Source: Prevotellaceae bacterium UBA1720
GTDB lineage: Bacteria > Bacteroidota > Bacteroidia > Bacteroidales > Bacteroidaceae
Length of the DNA stretch: 5,803 nucleotides
Direction of reading: 5' to 3'
Assembly: GCA_002317475.1 (NCBI GenBank)
Contig: DCIS01000025.1
Location: 784 to 6,586, forward strand
The stretch's first letter is position 1. Each line of letters begins with the position of its first letter. Below, one piece after another: positions 1 to 4,473 of the stretch. The notes under the pieces are model-generated. The model was given only the letters and a program-made list of their open reading frames with translations, made no database searches and was not told the DNA's origin. Made by a program: the position numbers and the translations under genes.

Positions 1-359
1 CCCATCTTGCGCTTCTCTCGTGGATCATCCTGAGCCACAAGGTCATCCAACGCCTTGTTTACGGCATCGCGTACGATATGGTCATCAAAGGGTCCCTCGA
101 TGGAAGTATGCTGCTTGAGATAGTTGCTCATTGACGTCACGACAATGTTGCTGGCCACCTCACCACGCGCATGTCCTCCCATACCGTCACATACGATGAA
201 AAATCTGTCATCCGTACGTGGTGCCCCATCATAATAAGAGCATTCACGCTTGGTAGCATCATAATGACATCTTTCAAAGAAAGGGGGATAGAAACTGTCC
301 TCCTGATTGGAACGTTGTCCGATATCCTGAATGGCGTATGCGTTGAGTATATAGTTCAT
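1..359 (-). CDS. PP2C-family serine/threonine protein phosphatase, N-terminal part (cut by window edge)
   Basis: The N-terminal 119 codons of a metal-dependent PP2C/PPM phosphatase; the rest lies beyond base 1. It begins MNYILNAYAIQDIG and carries two hallmark family motifs. The first is QRSNQED at residues 15-21, where E20 and D21 match the metal-binding acidic pair and the Arg matches the phosphate-binding residue. The second is CDGMGGHARGE at residues 57-67, where D58 and G59 coordinate the two catalytic metal ions. The family hydrolyses phosphoserine and phosphothreonine and usually opposes a Hanks-type kinase; no kinase or FHA partner is visible here. No transmembrane segment appears in the visible part, so it is probably cytoplasmic. 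The ATG at 357-359 is preceded three codons upstream by an in-frame TAA, so the start is well fixed. Family assignment is firm; substrate and partner are unknown. Confidence 0.92.
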   Translation of the reverse strand, partial: MNYILNAYAIQDIGQRSNQEDSFYPPFFERCHYDATKRECSYYDGAPRTDDRFFIVCDGMGGHARGEVASNIVVTSMSNYLKQHTSIEGPFDDHIVRDAVNKALDDLVAQDDPREKRKM

Positions 360-363
360 ATTA

Positions 364-371
364 CAAATTTA
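364..371 (-). promoter_or_regulatory. Candidate Bacteroidetes -7 box for the PP2C gene
   Basis: On the minus strand this reads TAAATTTG, an exact match to the Bacteroidetes -7 consensus TAnnTTTG. Only four bases (TAAT) separate it from the ATG of the phosphatase gene, so transcription would start at or within a few bases of the start codon. No TTTG lies at the expected 20-base distance upstream; the nearest TTG is about five bases too far. The match could be chance in AT-rich sequence. Confidence 0.4.
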
Positions 372-384
372 CGCATTTTTTACT

Positions 385-427
385 AAAAAGGCATAGCAAG
401 ATTCCGTTTCGCCAGAAGAACCGCTAT
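385..427 (-). terminator. Probable intrinsic terminator of the Rpn-family gene
   Basis: Read on the minus strand, ATAGC-GGTTC (427-418) can pair with GAATC (404-400) and GCTAT (397-393). This gives a ten-pair stem with one G-U pair, a two-base TT bulge and a 13-base loop. The 3' arm is followed by GCC and then five T (389-385). It lies 16 bases beyond the Rpn stop codon and before the PP2C start, as expected for a terminator separating the two genes. The bulge, large loop and short T-run make it imperfect. Confidence 0.5.
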
Positions 428-442
428 TCTACGATCCCATGA

Positions 443-1432
443 TTAAGAGAGTTTTTGACACATAGAGTCAATATCCTCGATGCTGATACCCAAATTTACC
501 GATATAAAAGACTTCTCAACACCCGAATCAAGTAGCATCTTGACAGAAGCACGAAGTCTTTCATCCTTCTCTGCCAACTGACCATCCTTCTCTGCCAACT
601 GGGCGCCTTGTTCCGCCAACTGTGCGCCTTGTTCCGCCAGTTGTGCGTCACGTTCTGCAATCTTCTGGTCGCGAAGCATGATGGCTGTGTCGCGGTTCTC
701 AATGGCCTGAAAGTATTCTTCCTCGACGTTCATGTCCTGTCGCACTTTGGCGTCAGATGCTGCAGAGAGCAAGCGGTGAAGGATACGGTTCATCTCATCG
801 TCGTCGGCATAGGAATTCTCGTCGAGGTTCAGCACCTGACGGTTGTGCTTGTCCTTGTGCGTCTGGTCGAACACGCTGAGCACTTGTTCCAGACGGTTGT
901 TCACCTGACCTCTCAGCAAGGGTATCTGTACAATGATGCTGTCGTGCACCAAGCTTTCCACAAACGGGTCGGGCACGCCTTTCGTCACCTCATTGCCATC
1001 GTAGTCATAGGACTTGTGGTTGACGTACAGTACAGGCTCCTCGATGTCACCAACGCGGTGACCGAGCAGGTAGACTGTTATCATGGGGATGCCATATCCT
1101 TCGGGCGACTCCTCCTTGAGGATGTTGGCTGGGTCGGCATACTGTGTGCCGAGGTATTGGCGGAAACGCAAGGTCTCCGTCTCGAGCCATGTCTTCTGCA
1201 GTTCGATGAGGATGAGTTTCAGCGTACCGTCATCCTGACGTACCTGTGCAGCAAAGTCGATGCGGAACATCGAGATCTTGTCGCGTGAACCGTTTGAATA
1301 CTCGTGTTTGCGCACCTCCACCTCGTACACCTCACGTTTCAGGAGTGCAGAAAGCAGTGTCTTTGCCACGCGTTTGTCTTCCATGAGATACTTGAAGACG
1401 GCATCGTAAATGGGGTTCGCTACAGTAATCAT
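443..1432 (-). CDS. Rpn-family recombination-promoting nuclease / putative transposase (PD-(D/E)XK)
   Basis: A 329-residue member of the Rpn / PD-(D/E)XK 'putative transposase' family, a group common in Bacteroidetes. Residues 6-14 read NPIYDAVFK, the typical opening with D10. The nuclease core follows as RIDF (D59) and, after a strand, IELQK with E77, Q79 and K80, the D...ExQ form of the catalytic motif. Residues 244-299 form a heptad-repeat helix with Ile or Leu at 244, 251, 258, 265, 272, 279, 286 and 293. A short tail (294-329) with DSGVEKSF and LGISIEDI is typical of the family's C-terminus. Family knowledge: E. coli RpnA is a DNA endonuclease, and Rpn loci act as phage-defence toxins with an inhibitor translated from inside the gene. 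Met214, Met234 and Met252 could start such a C-terminal product here (inference). The gene stands alone between two intergenic regions and has its own promoter and probable terminator. It looks intact; its GC content appears higher than its surroundings by eye. Confidence 0.88.
   Translation of the reverse strand: MITVANPIYDAVFKYLMEDKRVAKTLLSALLKREVYEVEVRKHEYSNGSRDKISMFRIDFAAQVRQDDGTLKLILIELQKTWLETETLRFRQYLGTQYADPANILKEESPEGYGIPMITVYLLGHRVGDIEEPVLYVNHKSYDYDGNEVTKGVPDPFVESLVHDSIIVQIPLLRGQVNNRLEQVLSVFDQTHKDKHNRQVLNLDENSYADDDEMNRILHRLLSAASDAKVRQDMNVEEEYFQAIENRDTAIMLRDQKIAERDAQLAEQGAQLAEQGAQLAEKDGQLAEKDERLRASVKMLLDSGVEKSFISVNLGISIEDIDSMCQKLS
557..661. repeat. Five 21-base tandem repeats encoding heptads in the Rpn-family gene
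   Basis: Five in-frame 21-base units encode residues 258-292 as IAERDAQ, LAEQGAQ, LAEQGAQ, LAEKDGQ and LAEKDER. Neighbouring units form two near-identical pairs (LAEQGAQ twice, LAEKD twice) differing by about two bases within a pair, which suggests recent stepwise duplication. Two more degenerate heptads (IENRDTA, IMLRDQK) precede them. Because the unit is a multiple of three, copy-number changes would lengthen or shorten the helix without breaking the frame. Confidence 0.93.
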
Positions 1433-1458
1433 ACCACTTCGGTTTTAGTAATTTTCTG

Positions 1459-1490
1459 CAAAAATACACATTCCGTTTCATACCACCAAA
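1459..1490 (-). promoter_or_regulatory. Bacteroidetes-type promoter of the Rpn-family gene (proximal)
   Basis: On the minus strand TTTG (1490-1487) is followed by exactly 20 bases and then TATTTTTG (1466-1459), matching the Bacteroidetes -33/-7 promoter TTTG...TAnnTTTG. The predicted transcript start is near 1452, giving a leader of about 20 bases before the ATG at 1432. No clear Shine-Dalgarno sequence precedes the ATG, which is usual in this phylum. Confidence 0.72.
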
Positions 1491-1634
1491 TATCTTGCTG
1501 AAAATATACAAACGCACCACACCTGTTCTCTCATCCATCATTGTGTTGAAATTTACCAGATTTCGTTGCAATGGATAAAAGCGCGGAACGCTCTCTTGGT
1601 CATAGTGGCTATCCCGACAAATCAAATGAATGAA

Positions 1635-1656
1635 TTGTCTTCGGTCCACAAGACAA
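1635..1656. promoter_or_regulatory. Perfect 7-8-7 inverted repeat at the distal promoter start site (candidate operator)
   Basis: TTGTCTT (1635-1641) and AAGACAA (1650-1656) are perfect inverted copies separated by eight bases. The right arm ends four bases from the -7 box at 1660-1667, so the predicted transcription start (about 1653) falls inside the repeat. That placement suits a repressor operator overlapping +1. It could also form a stem-loop close to the 5' end of the transcript. No regulator gene is visible nearby. Confidence 0.4.
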
Positions 1657-1659
1657 AGG

Positions 1660-1691
1660 CAAAAGTATAAAAAATGTTATAAACTACCAAA
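1660..1691 (-). promoter_or_regulatory. Bacteroidetes-type promoter, distal to the Rpn-family gene
   Basis: On the minus strand TTTG (1691-1688) is followed by exactly 20 bases and then TACTTTTG (1667-1660). This has the same geometry as the proximal promoter at 1459-1490. Transcription would start near 1653 and run toward the Rpn-family gene with a leader of about 220 bases that contains no recognisable gene. It may be a second promoter of that gene or the promoter of a small RNA. Confidence 0.6.
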
Positions 1692-1800
1692 CTTTCTATA
1701 AGAAAAAGATATTTTCCTACTTTTTAGCGAATGGAGATTAATCTATTTGTAGTGTTTGGAAGAAATATACTGACAATGGCTTATTTTTGCAATTAAGAGG

Positions 1801-1822
1801 CATTACGGAACCATTACGAAGG
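1801..1822. repeat. Two-unit 11-base tandem repeat
   Basis: CATTACGGAAC (1801-1811) is followed directly by CATTACGAAGG (1812-1822), matching at the first seven bases and eight in all. On its own this would be weak, but it shares the 11-base period of the two larger arrays just downstream. Confidence 0.5.
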
Positions 1823-1885
1823 AATTAGGGACTCGTATAATAGAGAAAAATACTTACATTGGAAGATTTATTACCTACTTCCTAC

Positions 1886-1962
1886 GTTCAGAGACCGTAC
1901 AGACACCGTATAGTCTACGTACAGTCTACGTATAGTCTACGTACAGCCTACGTAAATGTACG
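1886..1962. repeat. 11-base tandem array A (about seven units)
   Basis: Seven contiguous 11-base units starting at 1886, 1897, 1908, 1919, 1930, 1941 and 1952. The core units are GTATAGTCTAC, GTACAGTCTAC, GTATAGTCTAC and GTACAGCCTAC, alternating GTAT and GTAC. The first two (GTTCAGAGACC, GTACAGACACC) and the last (GTAAATGTACG) are degenerate. Unit junctions often create the palindrome TACGTA. The array is noncoding and lies about 70 bases beyond the ispG stop codon. Confidence 0.9.
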
Positions 1963-1968
1963 TGCCCT

Positions 1969-2034
1969 CCGCGATGATTCCGCGATGATTCCGCGAAGAA
2001 TACACGAAGGATACACGAAGGTATCTCGGAGTCT
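1969..2034. repeat. 11-base tandem array B (six units) abutting the ispG stop
   Basis: Six 11-base units starting at 1969, 1980, 1991, 2002, 2013 and 2024: CCGCGATGATT twice, then CCGCGAAGAAT, ACACGAAGGAT, ACACGAAGGTA and TCTCGGAGTCT. The third unit is intermediate between the first pair and the later pair, so the consensus drifts along the array. It is separated from array A by six bases and is out of phase with it. The last unit overlaps two bases of the ispG stop codon. Confidence 0.88.
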
Positions 2035-3199
2035 AAAGGTTCTTATCTATGAGTTCAAGCAGGCGGGAAACGGCTTCCTCCTCGGGAATGTTCTTCTCCA
2101 CACACTCCTTGGCACGATAGAGGGAGACCTTGCCACGAGCAGCACCTACATAGCCGAAATCGGCATCAGCCATCTCACCAGGACCATTGACAATACAGCC
2201 CATGATGGCAATCTTGAGGGTCTTGTAGCGAGGATCTTGCTGTGCACGCTGATTGACAGCCTCTTTGATGCGACGAATAGTCTCCTGAAGATCATAGAGT
2301 GTACGGCCACATCCTGGACAGGAGATGAACTCCGTCTTGCACATCTGCACACGAGCAGCCTGTAAGATACTCTGTGCCACAGGTATCTCATTCTCAGGCT
2401 CTTCGCTAAGACTGACACGAATGGTGTCACCAATACCGTCAATGAGCAAACCACCCATACCTACAGCACTCTTCAGACGACCATCCTCGCCCTCACCAGC
2501 CTCAGTAACACCCAGGTGAAGGGGATAATCCATACCCTCCTTCTCCATCTCCTGACAAAGCAGACGGACACTCTGCACCATCACCACGGTATTGCTGGCC
2601 TTGATGCTGACCACCACATCAGGGAAATGCTCGCGCTCACAGATACGGAGAAATTCCATACAAGACTCCACAATACCTGCAGGTGTGTCACCATAATGAG
2701 ACATGATACGGTCAGATAGCGAACCATGATTGACACCAATACGTATGGCTGTGCCATGCTCACGACAGATGCTGAGGAAATGACAGAAACGCTCGTCAAG
2801 ACGCTTCAATTCAGCCTGATACTCCTCATCCGTATATTCCAGATGCTTGAACTGACGAGCAGGATCAACATAGTTGCCAGGATTAATGCGTACCTTCTCG
2901 ACAATGGTAGCAGCCACATCAGCCACATTTGGATTGAAATGCACATCGGCACAAAGGGGCGTATCACCATAACCACGAGCAATGAGTCCAGCCTTGATGT
3001 TTCTGAGATTCTCAGCCTCACGTGTGCCTTGTGTAGTGAGACGTACAAGGTCAGCACCTGCATCAATGATACGTATACACTGCTCAATACAGCCCTCAGT
3101 ATCCATGGTAGAGCAGGTAGTCATGCTCTGTACAGCTACCTTGTTCTGTCCACCAATGCGCAGTTTGCCTATCTTTACTTCATGTGTTTGTCTTCTCAT
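2033..3199 (-). CDS. ispG: 4-hydroxy-3-methylbut-2-enyl diphosphate synthase (IspG/GcpE), short form
   Basis: A 388-residue cytoplasmic [4Fe-4S] enzyme of the MEP isoprenoid pathway that converts MEcPP to HMBPP. Residues 1 to about 270 form the TIM barrel, with VQSMT at 23-27, ADVHFNPNVA at 84-93, IRIGVNHGSLSDR at 152-164 and LHLGVTEAGEGEDGR at 227-241. The C-terminal cluster domain has C294 and C297 in SCPGCGR and C335 in GCIVNGPGE, with E342 as the fourth ligand/catalytic Glu. Its wording, such as GEGEDGR, NGPGEMADAD and ECVEKNIPEEEAV, is of the Bacteroidetes/plant type. Members of that type usually carry an extra central A* domain and exceed 600 residues. Here barrel and cluster domains are joined by a linker of roughly 15-20 residues (about 274-290), so A* is absent. 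The ATG at 3197-3199 gives the expected RRQT start. It lies 45 bases after purE, without a clear promoter, and is probably the last gene of the cluster. Confidence 0.96.
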   Translation of the reverse strand: MRRQTHEVKIGKLRIGGQNKVAVQSMTTCSTMDTEGCIEQCIRIIDAGADLVRLTTQGTREAENLRNIKAGLIARGYGDTPLCADVHFNPNVADVAATIVEKVRINPGNYVDPARQFKHLEYTDEEYQAELKRLDERFCHFLSICREHGTAIRIGVNHGSLSDRIMSHYGDTPAGIVESCMEFLRICEREHFPDVVVSIKASNTVVMVQSVRLLCQEMEKEGMDYPLHLGVTEAGEGEDGRLKSAVGMGGLLIDGIGDTIRVSLSEEPENEIPVAQSILQAARVQMCKTEFISCPGCGRTLYDLQETIRRIKEAVNQRAQQDPRYKTLKIAIMGCIVNGPGEMADADFGYVGAARGKVSLYRAKECVEKNIPEEEAVSRLLELIDKNL

Positions 3200-3214
3200 A
3201 ATAAGTTTTTTTTA

Positions 3215-3235
3215 TTCGATGAATGAAACATCGAA
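3215..3235. other. Perfect 7-bp hairpin in the purE-ispG gap
   Basis: TTCGATG (3215-3221) and CATCGAA (3229-3235) are perfect inverted copies with a seven-base loop. It sits in the 45-base gap between purE and ispG. On the transcript the hairpin is followed by an A-rich run (eight A on the minus strand), not by U, so it does not look like an intrinsic terminator. It could be an RNA processing or stability element that adjusts ispG expression relative to purE (inference). Confidence 0.45.
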
Positions 3236-3244
3236 CACCAATCT

Positions 3245-3751
3245 TTAGTTGGTCTTATAGTTATATTTCACCTCTGCCAGATCAGCATTGGCCTTGACAA
3301 TCTTGTCCTTCAGTCCACTCTTGTATGCCTCCAGTTTCTGAGACAGAGCCTCATCACTGAGTGCCAGCATCTCAACTGCCAGAATACCAGCATTCTGAGC
3401 ACCATTAACACCTACAGTAGCTACGGGAATACCAGGAGGCATCTGAATGATAGAGAGCATAGCATCCAGTCCGTCCAACATACCCTTGATGGGCACACCA
3501 ATGACAGGAACAGTGGTGCTGGCAGCAATGACACCAGGAAGAGCAGCAGCCATACCTGCACCAGCAATGATGACCTTCAAGCCACGCTCCTTGGCACCTT
3601 TGGCAAACTCCTCCACCTCAACGGGAGTACGATGAGCAGAGAAAGCATTCATCTCGAAAGGTACCTCCATCTCATCCAGGAACTTGGCAGCCTTCTCCAT
3701 AACGGGAAGATCGCTTGTGCTGCCCATGATAATGCTAACAATTGGTTTCAT
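3245..3751 (-). CDS. purE: 5-(carboxyamino)imidazole ribonucleotide mutase (class I PurE)
   Basis: A 168-residue cytoplasmic enzyme of de novo purine synthesis that converts N5-CAIR to CAIR; the family is octameric. Residues 9-14 read MGSTSD, the phosphate-binding loop with S11, S13 and D14. FSAHRTP at 37-43 carries the catalytic His40 (equivalent to E. coli His45). LLSIIQMP-type sequence occurs as MLSIIQMPPGIPVATV near residues 98-113. The loop that reads GGAAHLPG in E. coli is here GMAAALPG (66-73), so the position of E. coli His75 is Ala70. Length is normal for class I PurE. The partner PurK is not in the window. The gene starts at ATG 3749-3751 after a 53-base AT-rich gap from the PAP2-like gene and is followed 45 bases later by ispG, so operon membership is likely. 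Confidence 0.95.
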   Translation of the reverse strand: MKPIVSIIMGSTSDLPVMEKAAKFLDEMEVPFEMNAFSAHRTPVEVEEFAKGAKERGLKVIIAGAGMAAALPGVIAASTTVPVIGVPIKGMLDGLDAMLSIIQMPPGIPVATVGVNGAQNAGILAVEMLALSDEALSQKLEAYKSGLKDKIVKANADLAEVKYNYKTN

Positions 3752-3804
3752 ATTTTATCTTTTTTTATTTTATTTCTATCAAAATATTTCTTTGCGTATG
3801 TGAA

Positions 3805-4473
3805 TTAAATAATACCTCTGAAAGAGGAAAGTACGGTACCAAAAATACCACATGCTACCCCTATCAGCGTGCCTACATTGACTTGTGCCAAAGTATGGCG
3901 ACGCAAGATTAATCTGCTCGTACCTACCATTCCACAAATCAGTATGGCAATGATGATAGGCATCAAAGGACTGAAATTGAGCAAGGCTCCATGTATGAAA
4001 AGGAAACCCACCACTCCACCAGCACCAGCTGCATGCATGCTGACCTTCCAAAAACAGTTGAGCAAGGTACAACTGATCTGTATGAGAATAGATACGGTGA
4101 TGACATCAATCACAAGTGAATGTGCATTGATGACATGCAGAAGATGCAGCAGAATAAAGTAGCAAAGAAGATGAAGAGTGTAAGGCACGAAACGCTCATG
4201 ACGTTGCAGAAACTTCTGAGGATGAATCTTGAATGCCCAACTATACAGATAGACCAACAATCTGGGAATGAAGATAGTAAACAATGCCGTGATACAGAGA
4301 ATGAATATCATGGTTGGCACACCCATAAACTCCAAAAAAGTACAGAAAAAGAGTACGCCAAGCGCTATCAGAGGATAATATGTAGGGTGGAAGATGCTGG
4401 ATATTACCTTGGCAGTCAGCAACATAGGATGCACCTTCTTCTGTATCTTCCTTACTTTATTCATTTTGTTCAT
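3805..4473 (-). CDS. PAP2-like (phosphatidic acid phosphatase-related) integral membrane protein
   Basis: A 222-residue protein with about six or seven hydrophobic segments (roughly residues 31-50, 52-72, 98-117, 119-140, 150-168, 169-185 and 199-218), expected in the inner membrane. PAP2-superfamily traces are visible. RHERFVP at 91-97 resembles motif 1, KVSMHAAGAGG at 143-153 stands in for the PSGH motif with His147, and SRLILRRH at 186-193 matches motif 3 with Arg187 and His193. The Asp expected four residues after His193 is Gln197, and the motif-2 Pro-Ser-Gly is missing, so activity as a lipid phosphatase is uncertain. The start ATG (4471-4473) overlaps the rpoN stop in ATGA, which points to translational coupling and decides the start over a second Met three codons later. 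Substrate unknown; the assignment to the superfamily is reasonable, the function is not established. Confidence 0.75.
   Translation of the reverse strand: MNKMNKVRKIQKKVHPMLLTAKVISSIFHPTYYPLIALGVLFFCTFLEFMGVPTMIFILCITALFTIFIPRLLVYLYSWAFKIHPQKFLQRHERFVPYTLHLLCYFILLHLLHVINAHSLVIDVITVSILIQISCTLLNCFWKVSMHAAGAGGVVGFLFIHGALLNFSPLMPIIIAILICGMVGTSRLILRRHTLAQVNVGTLIGVACGIFGTVLSSFRGII

Larger units (their letters stand above)
1433..2032. other. 600-base intergenic region with promoters and 11-base repeat arrays
   Basis: I find no convincing gene between ispG and the Rpn-family gene. A 105-codon frame opening with GTG near 1649 on the minus strand runs out of frame into the Rpn gene and resembles nothing I recognise. 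What the region does hold is listed separately: two minus-strand promoters (1459-1490 and 1660-1691), an inverted repeat at 1635-1656, and 11-base tandem repeats at 1801-1822, 1886-1962 and 1969-2034. The stretch 1692-1800 is AT-rich, with a 10-base palindrome AGATTAATCT at 1735-1744 and nothing else I can support. Confidence 0.7.

Noticed and set aside
608..1288. 226-codon plus-strand open frame across the nuclease gene
   Set aside because: It is the antisense of a clear Rpn-family coding sequence, and its protein shows no family features.
443..1432. Insertion sequence carrying the 'putative transposase'
   Set aside because: No flanking inverted repeats or target duplications are apparent and the gene has its own promoters; the transposase label is a historical family name.
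1430..1486. Direct repeat CATACCAC at 1430-1437 and 1479-1486
   Set aside because: Only eight bases, one copy spanning the start codon; likely chance.
1332..1649. 105-codon minus-strand frame starting with GTG just after the distal promoter
   Set aside because: It runs out of frame into the nuclease gene, has an unusual composition with no recognisable domain, and its start lies in the loop of the inverted repeat. Best read as a chance frame.
1755..1789. Plus-strand promoter-like sequence (TTTG ... TATTTTTG)
   Set aside because: The -7 box is exact, but the spacer is 23 bases instead of about 20 and there is no gene downstream on the plus strand. An antisense transcript over the arrays remains possible but unsupported.
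1861..1882. GGAAG/CTTCC hairpin beyond the arrays as ispG terminator
   Set aside because: Only five pairs around a 12-base loop, with the T-run about ten bases further on; too weak to call, so no clear ispG terminator is assigned.
1886..2034. CRISPR array
   Set aside because: The units are 11 bases, contiguous and without spacers, so they are simple tandem repeats.
1859..2365. 168-codon plus-strand frame through the 11-base arrays into ispG
   Set aside because: Its first half is repeat array and its second half is antisense to ispG; no independent coding signal.
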